NCBI GenBank assembly: GCA_019454045.1
Contig: SKCR01032788.1
Span: 21,016 to 85,015, forward strand
DNA: 64,000 nt
Direction: 5' to 3'
DNA from: Zanthoxylum bungeanum
Taxonomy: Eukaryota; Streptophyta; Magnoliopsida; Sapindales; Rutaceae
Program-made: the position numbers and the translations under genes
Shown here: piece after piece, positions 50,654 through 63,515 of the stretch
Numbering within the stretch: position 1 is the stretch's first letter
How the letters are laid out: each line of letters begins with the position of its first letter
Notes under the pieces: generated by a model
Database searches by the model: none
Told to the model about the DNA's origin: nothing
The model's input: the letters and a program-made list of their open reading frames with translations, nothing else

Positions 50654-53540
50654 ATTTTGAGCATGAAATGAATTTAGGGTAAAATTTGGGTAAAATAAAT
50701 TTGAGCATGATTTGATAAAATTGATTGATTGAGTATGCTTGAATGATGTTGTATTGAAGTTGTATATGATCAATTTCATGAAATATTGATTGGATCAATT
50801 TTTCCCAAAATCTAGGCTTGGCCGAGAGTTATGTTGCCCTAATAGTCATGGTATTTTTTGTTTCTTTGATCATTGGATGACTTGAAACAATTGGGTAATG
50901 TTGATTTGAGATTTAATTGGATTGAATTTTGAATTGGACAAAATACCCTAAATGCCGTGAATGTGTAGCATGTATAATGAGTTGATTTTTGATTCAAATG
51001 TGTTGGACATGTTTTGATGATAATGAGCATAATTAATTGTACAAATTTGTGTTTTGGAAATGTTAATTTGGGTAATTAATTATGGTATACACTTTAGGTT
51101 AATTAAGTTATGAAATTTGGAATTTGGTAATTTAATTAATTGAGCCTATTTTGGAAATTGGGCCTTAAAAGTTGTAATTGGGCCAAGTTTGGTTTAGGCT
51201 AAATTGGTTGGATCCAATTGGGCCCAAAACCATATCCATAAAGTCCAATTATGACTTAATGGACCTTTAATAATAATTGGGCCTAATGGGCCTAAATTGG
51301 TTTCTTGGCAAATAAGGGTGATTCCTTAAATGGGCTTTGGTATTTGGGTTTGACCCATATTGACCAAAAGTCCATGCCTTAAGAAATTAATTCAAAGCCC
51401 ATTGGACTTTAAATTAAATTGACATTGTATGTTAATCAGGCTTTGAGACATGTAACGATTAGATTTGGAATCTAAGTCGTAAAGGTTCGTTAATAAGTGT
51501 AATATTTAATTTGGAATTAAATAAATGAATTAGTATTAAATGCAAATTAAATTGGATTTAATGTTGTAGTTTAATTTAATTCAAGAATTCGTACTTTGAG
51601 TACTTATTTGCAAAACGAGTTTGACTCGCGCAAAATCAAATCGTTGTTTGAACATTGGATGGTCATTAATATCAGATTAATTAATTGGATTAGATTGATT
51701 GATAATATGCTTGTGTGGATACATGGATGCGATGTATGAATAATGTATATCAGATGTATATTAGATGGGTGAGGGCAATTTTGGAAATTATTGTAATAAA
51801 TTTAGAATTTATTAAATGGACCTGCGTGTCCAGCCTATTACCTCTTGACTCTGTGTATTTCTCTTCTCACCTATTCCCCTCAATGTAAATAAGGTTTCTT
51901 TAGAAGTGTTATGTAATCGGGTAGAAGTAATACTTGTGCTAGCGAGAGGAGAGAGGAAAATGAGAGATTTGTTCTAGGAATAATGTGTTAAGTATCCATC
52001 CGTATATCATTATTATTTTATTATACGCGCCTTATTATGTGTTTAGAATGCATGTTTAAGGGTGTATGATGATGAGACCTTAACAAAGATAATAAATTGG
52101 TTGCCAATTACACGCGAAAAACCCTCAACATCATATTAAGTGTTTTTCCTTCCATTGAGTGATTATTACTCAAGATCCAAGACTGGCATTGGTTTTTTGG
52201 CCAAAGTCAAGACCTTGTCCGTCGCGGATGTGTTTGAAATGAAGGCTTTGTTCCATATTGGTGTCTTGTCCAAGTTGTGATTTGTTGGCCAAAGTCAAGA
52301 TCACTTCTTGTCCATCGACATTGATTACGAAGCTTTCCAAGGTCAATGAGTTCCGCTTAACTGGGATCACTAAGTTTGTTGTGCCAAAGCCAATGCTTAG
52401 TTGATTCAGAGGAAAAAGGTTAGGCAATATATTGGATATATTGGCATATATAAGATATATGTTTCGGACTTGGATGTCCACCTACTGGATCTAGGAATTG
52501 GATGTGATCCGATTGATCTTATAGATCTACCTAGTTAATTATCATACAATTTGTTGGCCAAGTCAAGATTGTGTGTTATTTAACGGGATCCTAGCCCACT
52601 AGGAAACAAGGTTTCCCGAGTACTCAACAGAGGGTTAGAGGCTCGCCGAAAAATAGTGGGAGGCAAGTATTAAATTTGCAATATTCGTTTAGTTACTTGC
52701 CATACACGCTCATTTCAAATTTTTCGTCAAATAAATTAATATATTAGTTGAACTAATATTTAATCGTTGTTTTAAATAAACAGTTGGACTGTATTCAAAC
52801 TATTCATTTATAGTTGATTATAATTGGATTATAGTAATCAATATATTTGATTTAACTAATTAATTATGGTTGATTTTATAATTGGATTATAGTAATCAAT
52901 ATAATTGAATTTAATATATTAAATTATAGTTGATTATATAGTTAGACTATAGTAATCATTATAATAAATAGTACCTAAAATCGTTGATTAAATAGTTGGA
53001 CTATTAGAATCAGGATAATTGAAATATTAGTGTTTAAAACATAATCCTGGGTGAAAAATGTATTAAACGACTTTAATTTTCAAATTGGGAATAATGATTC
53101 AGGATAGTCCTAAAAACTAAGAAGTTACTTTATTTGATAAAATAACATCTTAGGCCTAAGCCCGAAGTTAAGCAAATAGTAGAACATGATATTTGGAATA
53201 TTCATGTGATGATAACTTTAGTGCTTAATCCATTATGCTTGCCAAATAGACTCCTTAATTTCTTAGTCAGAACTAAGGATTAGATCCTTATAGTATGATA
53301 TTGAAATTGAAGGATCTTCATAGATCTATCTTTAGATCTTAGAAGTACTAAATTGCAATAGAAAACTCTTGGAGAGTTAATGGCTATACTCAAGGAGACA
53401 AAGCCAGAGTTTGCAATAAGGCAAGAAGCGCAAGACGTCTCTTATTGACATTCTAGAAGGCCAAGCTTGACCAAAGGCTTCTGGAGTGTGGAAAAGGGTA
53501 AAGACATAGTCATTATAATCTTCTGGGAAGACAAAGGACA
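50654..53540 (+). other. Degraded leader and gag region of the old copia element
   Basis: No long open frame. Between 51120 and 51420 the word TTGGGCC or TGGGCCT recurs many times. TTTGTTGGCCAA(A)GTCAAGA recurs near 52194, 52280 and 52550. Gag is presumed to lie here but is too decayed to call. Confidence 0.45.
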
Positions 53541-56500
53541 TATCCCAAGATGTCTGCCTAAATTGTGCAAACAGGGTCACTGAAGCGTGACTGTCGTATG
53601 GACAAGGCAGACATGAAGGAATTGAAGAGGTGCTAGGCTCCGACTTCAAATATGTTTGTCATAAACATGTTCACTACTAGTATTAATTGGATTTTAGATA
53701 CTGGATGTGGTACATAAATATGTATTGATGTGCAGAATCTGCTGACAAGCAGGATACTGACTTCAGCTGAGATCTACCTACGAATCGGAAACCGGACGAG
53801 AGTCGCTGTTTTAACCGTAGATACCTAAGTTTAGGAACTACCCTTCGGGTGTATACTTAAATTAGGAAATTGTTACAATGTGACTAGTTTGACTAGGAAC
53901 ATTATCTCTATATCAGAGTATAATCCGTTGCGGATATACCTTTATATTCTAGAACACTAAAGTGTTTTATTTTATAAAGATGATATTGAGATAAACACAT
54001 TAGATGTGAATAACAGTATTTATATTTAGATATAAATGAATCTCAAACGTAAGACATGACAAACAAATAGCTCAAACTGATTTGATCAGATGAGACTTAT
54101 TTGTGGCATTGTTGTCTGGGACACAATTAAACAAGACTCGTATATCCAAACTTTCGAAGAGTGGGTACCAGGATAAATTTAATTCTATTCAAATAATGTC
54201 TACGAATCTAGTTTATTTGGCAAAGTGCCTAAAACACCTTTACTTGGTAAAAGTGTAAGTGCCACCGATCTGTTAGCCTTCGTTCATATTGACGTATGTG
54301 GGCCCATGTCTAGCTAGGTTAGAGGTGGATATGGATGGTTCGTGACCTTTACGGATGTGGCATCGTGTTATGGTTATGTGTTTCTTAAAGGAACACAAAT
54401 CAGAAACTTTTACAGTTTCGACACGAAATAAATAAACAGATCGGCTAAAGTATTAAACTGTCACGATTAGACCATGATGAAAATACTTAAGCAATAAGTT
54501 TCTCAAATACTTGAAAGAGTATAGTATTATTTCAATGAGGACTCCTCCCGGAACACGCCATTTTGACGGTGTGTCCGAACGGAGAAACCGAATTTTGTTG
54601 GACATAATAAGGTTAATCATGAGTCGCTCTGAGCTACCATTTCCTTCAACGGATACGCATTAAACAATACATAACTTATTTTGAATAAGGTTCCATAAAA
54701 ATCTGTTTGATAGATTTCATATTATATATGAACAGGAAAGAAACTGGGTTTTCTCATTCCTGAAGATTTGGGAATGATGGGCATATGTTTGGATGATACC
54801 AAACTAGAACCCAAATTGGATAAGTGCCTAAGTTGTGGGTTATCCTAGGGAAACCAAAGTATAGTACTTATATAACTCACAAGAGAACAATGTAATTGTT
54901 GCTCGCCATGCTATTTTCCTAAGAGGAATACCAATATGCAGTGGTAAGTGGGAGGAAAGTAAAACTCGATGAAAATCGGAGTAATACTGTTCCAGGCACC
55001 GATTCCTTAATGGAACACAAATAGTTCATCAAGGATGAAACTATACCAATAATCTTCGAATACACAAGAACCGCGTAAGTTGGAGAGAGTCAGAAAACAA
55101 CCTGGGAGGTATGGGTTTCTGATCTCACCTCGTTAAGATGTCAATCTTATTGAGGAATACGAACTGACTACGTATGAGGAAGTGATACAAGGTATCGACT
55201 CCCCATTATGGCAAAGTGCCATGAAGTCCGAAATGGATTCCATGTGTACCAACCAAGTTTAGACACTGGTTGTTGTACCGAAAGGCATTATGCCTATTGG
55301 TACTATATCAGTATTCAAGGAAGACATACATGGAAGGCAACATACCAACGTACTAAGCTAGGCTTGTAGCGAAAAGGTATCGTTATCAACATTGTGTCGA
55401 TTACGATGAAACCTTTTAACCTGTGCCATTAGTAAATCCATTTGGATAATGCTTGCTGATGCTGCATGTTTCATTTATGAAATGTGGCAGCTGAACGTCA
55501 AAATCGCTTTCCTTGAACGAAAACCTTTTGGAGGATGTTTACAACATCCTGACGATTTTGTCGTACCAAAACCAGCAAACAAGGTTTGCAGGTTATTCGA
55601 TCCATGTATGGATTAAAGCAAGCATATCGTTCTTGGAACTGTCGCTTTGATGTAATCATAATGGTATATGATTTAATTCAAAACGAATATGATTCTTGTG
55701 TATATAAGGAGGTTAGTGGGAGCGGCACTGACAATGAATGTCCTAAATAATGATGACATATCATTTCTTGGAAATGATATTCCCATAATAAATCGGTGAA
55801 AGCTTGGCTTTCATGAAAAATTCTCCGTAGAATTCTTGGGAGAGACAACCTTTATTCTAGGAATAAAGATCCACTGGGATAGATTTAAAGTTGTTAATAC
55901 TCTCCGAGAACTCGTACATTGAAATAAATGTACGTGACCTGGTGTCTCATACGCTTTGAGCATATGGAGTCACAATCGGGCCAATCCAAATGATAGTAAT
56001 TGGATTGATGTTAAGAACATCCTTGAGTATCTTAGAGGAACTAAAGATGCCTTCTTATACTATGGAGAAGGAGAACTTGAAGTGACTGGGTTCACGATTG
56101 CAAGTTTTCTAACCGATAAAACGACTATAAGTCGTAACAACGGTATTATACAGTTGAATAACGGAACAATGAGCTGGAAATCTTCCAAGCAAGATATTGT
56201 TACCGAATAACAACAAAAGTGGATTATTGCTGCAGTTGAGGCAGCAATAGAAGCCTTCTGGATTGATAATAATCCTAATTAGATTAGAAATAGTTCTGTT
56301 AGCAGCTGAGCTAGGCTCAGCACAGGCTAAAGAATTAATGGTCTCATCAACGATCCAGATATATACTTCAATATTCATCTGATTCGTTCGGATCATACAT
56401 CGTGGCGATGTGATGATCGAATAAATCACATCAGATGATAACCATGCAAATTCACTGACGAAAGAATTTCCTCAGCAGAAGTTTGAGCGAACCGTACATA

Positions 56501-56549
56501 GTTCGGGTGTAGGACACTTAAGTGATTGGCTATAAGCCAAGTGGGAGAC
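53541..56549 (+). pseudogene. Heavily decayed copia gag end and pol
   Basis: Recognisable landmarks are in the right order. A zinc-knuckle remnant at 53553-53596 has the pattern C-x2-C-x4-H-x4-C with a 1-base deletion. The protease LDTGCGT lies near 53694. The integrase block FVHIDVCGPM with WFVTFTDVAS lies at about 54270-54365. RT stretches at 55160-55640 include IDSPLWQSAMKSEMDS and QLNVKIAFLE. RNase H at 55956-56290 includes MSWKSSKQ and the AAVEAAIEA block. Many stops and frame changes interrupt it. A purine tract (CAAGTGGGAGAC, 56538-56549) touches the 3' LTR. Confidence 0.85.
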
Positions 56550-56729
56550 TGTTGGACAGTTATGACCCATAGCATCACTATTTGTACAGATCATGGTGTT
56601 TTTGTACAAATTAACTATGTGACCAAGGGAATTGCTATTTTATCATTTGTAATTAGATTACCAAGATGTATAAATGATAGAAGGTCCATATGATTAGTTC
56701 CAGATTGATAAGATATGAGACAGTATTAA
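56550..56729 (+). repeat. Start of the 3' LTR of the old copia element
   Basis: The first 180 bp of the LTR match 48636-48815 with about nine differences. It is cut at 56730 by the Tat-like element. The remainder should lie beyond the window, after a repeated ATTAA (left copy 56725-56729). Confidence 0.9.
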
Positions 56730-58093
56730 TATGGGACACAGGAATTGGGCGACGCATGCTGTCCTAGGCTCGCGGCCTAGTTGGGAGTACGGAGTAGCCA
56801 CGGGGGACTAAACCGGAGAATAATGGAGTCGTCACCCGGTGTGAACCGGGAAAATGAGATTTAAGGCCACACTCACCCCTCACAAGGGAAGACCTCAAAC
56901 CGTTGGGTTCGGAATGGTCCCTTACTTATGTCACTTATAATGAAAGGATTTGTGTAATAATTTAATCAAGCTCAAGTAACACTAATTTCCAAGAGTATCA
57001 TGCTTCTAAGTAAGTCAAAATAGCAACGAACATACAACTTCATAGGCATATTGTATTCATGGAAACACAAGCACACAATAACCACGCATGCACACATAAA
57101 AGCGAATCAAATAACAGCGAACATGTGATTTCATAGACATATCATACTTATACATGCGGAAGCATAAACAAATAGCCATTATATGTTCATGCATGAATAA
57201 AAGAGTCAACTAAGTACATAATGCAAAAGATAATTAAGGATGCAATTAGGCATAAAGTAGGCATGCTATGACGTGATGCAAAAGAAGAGGCGTTGAAGGC
57301 TTACGTGAATGGTGCGTAGGCAATGTTTGGAGAAGCGTGTGATGTGGCTAGTGGCTTTTAAGTGCAGGGCTATGCATGTGTTGGAGTAGTGGGGCGTGAA
57401 GATCAGGTCGTGTGTATGAAGGTGGCCGAGAGAGTGAAGATTGTGAGGCTTGTTGCGTGATCAGGGGTATGCGTGAAGGCTCGGCAGTGTAGTGGGTTTT
57501 GTCAAGTGCTTTTGCGTGAGCAGTGTATTGTGGTTTGTGGGTGCCGAGTGAATGGTTTTATTGTTGTTTTATTTTTTGTTTATTTTTTGTGTGAGCCGTG
57601 TATCAATAATGTGTGAATTAGAGCTCTTAGGGTGATTTAGTGTGTGTTTTATAATTGTCAATTAGGGTTGCATTGGTGGTTGTATTGGCTACAGAAATTT
57701 CGGCTATGGAGGGGTGCAAGGGGGATGGTGTTCATGGCTAAGGAGGATGAGATGGAGAGAAAATTTTCTGTCTTGATTTCTTATCTTGGCCGTGAGTCTT
57801 GGTGTGTTTCTAGGGCTTGGGCGTGACTTAGGTTGGTGGGCTGGCTAGGTGTTTTGATGTTGTGTGGGTTAGATGGGTGTATGGGCTAAATGTGTGTGGG
57901 CCGAGCATAATTTTTTAAAATAGAAATCAAACGAGTTACTCGAAGCTAAACTAGTGAACTTAATCCGTCAATGAGTCAATTCTTGACTCTTCCCTTCTGA
58001 TGTCTGTTTCCCACGGTTTCCGCAACTTAAAAGGTAGTTGTCTCCAAATAAGACTCCTTATCGGGTTTCACATGCAAAAATGCAATGCCTACA
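56730..58093 (-). repeat. 3' LTR of the gag-only element
   Basis: This LTR is 1364 bp. The + strand reads TATGGGACACAGGAATTGGG to ATGCCTACA. The other copy starts TGTGGGACACAGG, so the terminal G of this one has mutated. Its reversed ends match the LTR at 17893-21764. Confidence 0.9.
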
Positions 58094-58110
58094 GTCGCCC
58101 CCACTTTGAT
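58094..58110 (-). other. Polypurine tract of the gag-only element
   Basis: On the - strand it reads ATCAAAGTGGGGGCGAC directly before the LTR start TGTAGGCATTG. Confidence 0.8.
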
Positions 58111-58219
58111 GGGACTTGTGCAGTGTGTGACTTTGAACAATCCTATCAAAGTTATGCAATGCATTTTACTTACCTGGATCGCCAGCTGCCACCTGAATTT
58201 CCTGCGGCTCCGCCGAGCT

Positions 58220-60075
58220 GATGATGTAGTGGACCTCGATCCTGGGATGCATCCCAATAACTGTAACCGAAAACGGGGGCCTCGACCCTGGGACGCATCC
58301 CAATACCGCTGACAAACTGGGCCTCGGCCCGGGGACGCATCCCCAAACTGATGCAGTGGGTCCACGACCCTGGGACGCATCCCAATAACTGCAACCGACA
58401 ACGGGGGCCTTGACCCTGGGACGCATCCCAATACCGCTGACCAAATGGGCCTCGGTCCGGGGACGCATCCCCAAACTGATGCAGTGGGTCTACGACCCTG
58501 GGATGCATCCCGATAACTGCAACCGACAACGGGGGCCTCGACCCTGGGACGCATCCCAATACCGCTGACAAAATGGGCCTCGGCCGGACGGGGACGCACC
58601 CCCAACTGATGCAGTGGGTCCACGACCCTGGGACGCATCCCAATAACTACAACCGACAACGGGGGCCTCAACCCTGGGACGCATCCCAATACCACTGACA
58701 AAATGGGCCTCGGCCCGGGGACGCATCCCCAAACTGATGCAGTGGGTCTACGACCCTGGGACGCATCCCAATAACTGCAACCGACAATGGGGGCCTCGAC
58801 CCTGGACGCATCCCAATACCGCTGACAAAATGGGCCTCGACCAGGGGACGCATCCCCAAAATATGATTTAGTGGGTCCACGACCCTGGGACGCATCCCAA
58901 TAACTGCAACCGACAACGGGGGCCTCGACCCTGGGACGCATCCCAATACCGCTGACTAAATGGGCCTCGGCCCGGGGACGCATCCCCAAAATGGAATATA
59001 CTTACGATGATGTGGGTCTCAACCCTAGGATGCATCCCCAAACTTCTGAAGATGATGATATAGGCCTCGACCCTGGGACTCGTCCCCCAAAACTTGATAC
59101 TGTAGCTGGTGTGGGTCTCAACCCTGGGACTCATCCCCGAAACTGATATTAATGCTGATGTGGGCCTCGCCATCGGGACTCATCTCCGTAACTGATATTG
59201 ATGCTTATACTGAATATGGGCCTCAGCCCTGTGACTCATCCCTACAACTGATACTGATGATGACGTAGGCCTCGGTCTTGAGACCCATCTCTGAAACTGA
59301 TGCTGATGTGGGCCTCGACCCTGGGACTCACCCCTACAACTGATACTGATGATGACGTGGGCCTCGGCCTTGGGACTCATCCCCATAACTGATACTGATG
59401 TAGATGTGGGCCTCGCCCCGAACCGATACTGATATGGCCCTCACCCGCAAACTGATACTGATTTGGGCCTCGCCCCCAGGCCGATACTGATGTGATGCGG
59501 GTCTCGCCCCTAGAGTGCTATACTCAGTAGGACTGATTATGATAAGGATGCGGGCCCCGCCCCAGAGTGCCATACCCAGCAAGACTGATAAAGATGTGGG
59601 TCTCGCCCCTAGAGTGCCATACTCGGCAAGACTGATTCTAAAAAAGATGTGGGCCTCGCCTCCGAACTGTTACTGATAGGGGCCTCTCTTCCAAAACTGA
59701 TACTGATATGGGCCTCGCCCCCATGCTAACACAGATGTGGGCCTCGCCCCAAACTAGATATTGATATGGGCCTCGCCCCAAACTGATACTGATGTGGACC
59801 TCGTCCCAAACTGCTACTGATATGGGCCTCGCCCCAGACTGATATTGATGTGGACCTCGTCCCAAACTGCTACTGATATGGGCCTCGCCTCCAAAACTAA
59901 TACTGATATGGGCCTCGTCCCATGCTGATACTGATATGGGCCTTGCCCCTATGCTAACACAGATGTGGGCCTCGCCCCAAACTTGATACTGATATGGGCC
60001 TCGCCCCAAACTGATACTGATGTAGACCTCGTCCCAAACTGCTACTGATATGGGCCTCGCCCCCAGAATTCCATA
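58220..60075 (-). repeat. Hierarchical GC-rich minisatellite array
   Basis: Three zones follow one another. In 58220-58990 a 128-130-bp unit is repeated about six times. Anchors ACGGGGGCCT or its variant lie at 58273, 58401, 58529, 58659, 58787 and 58916. Each unit is three related subunits of about 39-47 bp built on GGGCCTCGACCCTGGGACGC. In 58990-59400 single subunits of about 50-60 bp end in GATGATG-type spacers. In 59400-60075 short units of about 28 bp repeat as GATACTGATATGGGCCTCGC followed by CCCAAACT. The - strand open frames across it are repeat artefacts. Confidence 0.95.
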
Positions 60076-60935
60076 CCCGGCAGAACCACTGATGTTCCAT
60101 TCCAACATATTGTATTGTCTCTCGCGAGATAATCTTGATAGTTAGACATGTATTCGTCCTCAACGAATGATTCACGTCAAAATTGGAGAATCTTCAAAGT
60201 ACTCGATACGCTCAACTCCAATCGTCTGAATAGGTGGTCTGAACTAGACTCCTAGTGTGTGGTGTGAAAAGGTTCTTTCATATCATTTTCCTTAAGTTAG
60301 CCAACTTGATGATTTCGCTTCGGAGAATCGGACCAGTGGGTCTAACCAATCTGGATGTCTTGATCACTTTCTGTGATTACTTCGGCATACTCAACATGAT
60401 ATGGTCTTCTCTTTCTTTTCTTGTCTCTTTCTTTTCATCGTCTTTTTTGACACACCTACCCTTTAAAATAGCATTTCTCCTCATGGTGGTCCTAATACTC
60501 GCCCCTGGGTAGCTTCACGCTTATCGGTTATAGGCGGTCTATTTTTCTTTTCTTTTTAGAGACTTTCTTTGCTTCCAACCATATCATATATCGTAGCATA
60601 AGTAAACCAGGGTGGACATCCAGGCAAACGGTCATTCACCAATCCATCATCCCTTCGGCTAGTCATCTTGCCAACCACTCAGGTTTCCACTGTTGAGATC
60701 CCGTAATCAAGTGCTCGCGATTCCGACTGAGATCAATCTATTCAGAATACCGGACGAGAGCACGTCTCGCACTTATCGTTTCTCAAGCTTCTCCCTACAA
60801 CAAACAATGTCATCACCGGACATATGTCTAACTATCAAAGATTTCTCTCTCTCATTTTTTTTTCATTCCACAGAATTCTTCCGTCATCTTCTGATAATAT
60901 GGCTTCACCCCCCGAGATCCATTCCGAAACTCAAA
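60076..60935. other. Interior of the gag-only element, no gene
   Basis: Mixed sequence between the array and the next small repeat group. No pol motif in either direction. Confidence 0.55.
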
Positions 60936-61045
60936 CTCATGTGGGCCTCCACCCTGGGATTCCTCCTCAATACCAACATCAATGTGGGTCTCAACCCTCA
61001 AATAAATACCTGAATCTAACACCAATGTGGGCCTCAACCCTTAGA
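60936..61045 (-). repeat. Outlying units of the same minisatellite
   Basis: Three units share AATGTGGGCCTCAACCCT or a variant, near 60938, 60982 and 61026, spaced about 44 bp. They are separated from the main array by 0.86 kb. Confidence 0.8.
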
Positions 61046-61756
61046 TTATTACCCGAATCCGATATTGTGCTTTCGTTATTTCTGAATAGCTTGTCTTTGC
61101 CGCTTTCTCTTTTCTTCTTCAAAACCTGTGAACACAAAACAAAACAAACACAAAAAGGATGCAAAATGGGTTACGTGTATGCATGCATGCATGTGTTTCT
61201 TATCCCGTCGGGTTAGGTCTTCCGCCAATTCCCTTGGTGACTGCTCGGTCTTTTCTTCCTCAAGTAAAGTACTGTTTCAATCTGTTCATGTCGATCGGCT
61301 CGGTGAACTCATTCTCCTCTGAATCCGACAGTCTTACTGTCCCGTTTCCCATTGCTGAATGGCTATCCTGTCTTTTCTACTTGCTTCTTCAAAAATTCAC
61401 CGGGTTCGAAATATTGCTGAGTATCATAGTACCAAGGTTGAATACTTTTGTCAAACATACTCATGTTGCAGAGACTCAGGCAAGTTAACGAAATGAACAT
61501 CTTTATTATCATTAAGAAAAGGTTCGAACAAATAGACAAAATCAATGTCTCTATTAATAAATGCTGGATCACAACTGAATAAGATCTGGGAGACAAACAT
61601 CTCCATAAATTGCAACTTTATTTTCCATTGCTTTCTTATTTCCTTCAACCATCAATTTCTCCAGGTACAATAGTTATTCTTCTCATTCACTCTTTCCTTT
61701 TGCAACCCCTGACTTATCACTATCTGAGAAGTTTTCCCAAAGATCCTCCCTTTGCT
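61046..61756 (-). other. Region after gag, decayed
   Basis: Short open pieces on the - strand (for example FLNDNKDVHFVNLPESLQ near 61460-61520) may be the decayed gag extension. No catalytic motif is present. Confidence 0.45.
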
Positions 61757-62345
61757 TTATTTCACTTTTACCACTATTGCCTCGTATCCCCGTGTAAGGA
61801 GTTTGGTAGTATGGGTTGGGAAGACAAGATTGTCGGGTAGGTCGGAGTCAATAATGTGGGTAGGTGGAGGTTTTCTGTGTATGTTGGCTTGTTCTTTTTC
61901 CAGGTTGGGTATTTTATAGGCATCAATGAGGTTTTGGATTTCATGCCTAAGACGGATGTAGTTATTAGTTTCATGGCCCCTTTCTTGGTGGAAGTAACAA
62001 TACTGATTTAGGTTGAGGTACGGTGGCACAGGGTTAGGAAGTGGTCTAGGTTTTAAGGGTTTTAGAAGTCCTTGCATCTTCAGTTTCTTAAACACCTTTG
62101 ACAAAGGTCTACCAAGATTGGAGAATAGTCTGTTTCTGATAGAGACGATATCGGAATGAGGGAGTTTGGTCTCCGAAGGTTCCCCGATGGTCTTTCCATT
62201 CTGATTGTTCATCTCTCTGTTATCGGCTATACAGAGTGTGGTCAAACTGGTCACAACATTAGTCAGAGCTTGCAATATCTCAATAATTCATGTTATTTTG
62301 GTCTCCAATTGATCCAGGCGGGATCCCTCGTTGGCTAACTCATTC
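61757..62345 (-). pseudogene. Tat/Ogre-type gag C-terminal part
   Basis: The open frame 61757-62275 (172 aa) extends upstream through one TGA near 62290 to a coiled-coil-like start (NEGSRLDQLETKI). Key landmarks are PLSKVFKKLKMQGLLKPL, then Pro-rich PRPLPNPVPPYLN. The knuckle-like QYCYFHQERGHETNNYIRLR follows, leading into HEIQNLID. In Tat/Ogre gag this last block reads CxFH-x4-GH-x4-C, and here the final Cys is Tyr. It would package element RNA if made, but this copy is probably dead. The long N-terminal part of gag is missing or too decayed. Confidence 0.85.
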
Positions 62346-63494
62346 ATATTGACTGATGGTCTTTTGACAAGTCTTCCCCCAACCCAACAGGTATCTATGA
62401 TGGCTTTTAACACAAAGGGGGTTAGCATGATGCGTGTATGCATGAGTGTATGTCATGCATGTAACATATATAACATACTAAATCAACTAAAATTTTCAAA
62501 CAAATCGGCCCGTTATCATTTTAGAAGCTTTTGGGCTAACTGTCATAGGAGTGAAATCGTCCCAGTTTAAATGGCCCAACGAGTTCACATCTCATGGCAA
62601 GGAGCCCAACTAAATCCAAATGGTAATGTTCCGAACACAAACACAAAGTGGCCCATCAATCACTTAGAAGCCTTTGGCCCAATCGTCATAAAATACGTTC
62701 TTGTTCCAGTTTAAATGGCCCAACAAGCCCATATCCCATGACAAATGGTCCAAATGGATCCAAATGACGATGTTCCCAAACACAAGCATAAAAGAAAGAT
62801 AATGCAAACATAAAACAATGATTTCTACAGAATGGCCAATCAACATTTCAGAAGCTTTGGGCCTAGTGGTCATAAGGTACGAACTTGCCCCAGTTTAAAT
62901 GGCCCAGCAAGTTCGCATTTCTGACAATAGTCCAACTGCATCCAAATGAGGATGGTCCACAAGCACATACTCAAGGAAATAATTGTTACTTTAACCATAC
63001 AAACTCGGTCTATGGGAAGGTTCGCAAGAGTGTAGACAAAGGCTCTCACCGGCGAAGGATGGCCCACAACTAGGTCTCCCCAATCAAGGGTTCGAGCGGC
63101 CAAGTGAGCGCATCATTTTTTATACACTAAGGTACGTGCCAGTGAGCTATGGTGTGTGATCGACTGTCAAATGGATTTCCCGTTGTAGATTCCCCAGAGG
63201 GAGGGTGGAGCGAGGCTCACTTAAATACCCAAGCCTCTTAGGCTCTTATCGCTTGGTGTCAGGAATAAACAACGAGTCCTCCAAATTAGTCCATCACAAT
63301 AGGCTACGAGTAGATGGCTATCTAGGTGCCTTCACAGCTTTTCCTTCTAGAAAGGTAGTGAGTGAAGGAAGACACCAAACCATTACCTAGCCTCAAAATG
63401 CCTTTGATTAAAACCCCAGTTTATCCACTATAGACACGGTCAATTAGAACATAAATCCAACATTACAAAACAGTATTTCGGGGCCGTTTCTCTA
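62346..63494 (-). other. Leader of the gag-only element
   Basis: Non-coding leader between primer site and gag. It includes a three-unit imperfect repeat at 62519-62970 and no convincing open frame. Confidence 0.6.
62519..62970. repeat. Three imperfect tandem units in the leader
   Basis: Each unit has a (T/C)AGAAGC-TTTGGGC-like start, then CAGTTTAAATGGCCCA, then CAAATG(A/G). Anchors CAGTTTAAATGG lie at 62563, 62707 and 62891, giving spacings of 144 and 184 bp. Confidence 0.8.
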
Positions 63495-63512
63495 TCCCCC
63501 GTGGAGTCGCCA
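63495..63512 (-). other. Primer-binding site of the gag-only element
   Basis: On the - strand it reads TGGCGACTCCACGGGGGA, three bases after the LTR end. The same core, TGGYGACTC, is at 21767 in the related element. Confidence 0.8.
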
Positions 63513-63515
63513 GAC

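Noticed and set aside
58027..58989. A 320-codon open frame on the - strand with repeated GMRPR and YWDASQGRGP peptides
   Set aside because: It is the minisatellite read through. The unit of 128-130 bp is not a multiple of 3, so the same DNA appears in rotating frames, and the other frames are open as well. It also runs into the LTR.
58220..60075. Regular repeats that could suggest a CRISPR array
   Set aside because: Units are contiguous and related throughout with no unique spacers. No cas genes are present, and the setting is a plant retroelement.
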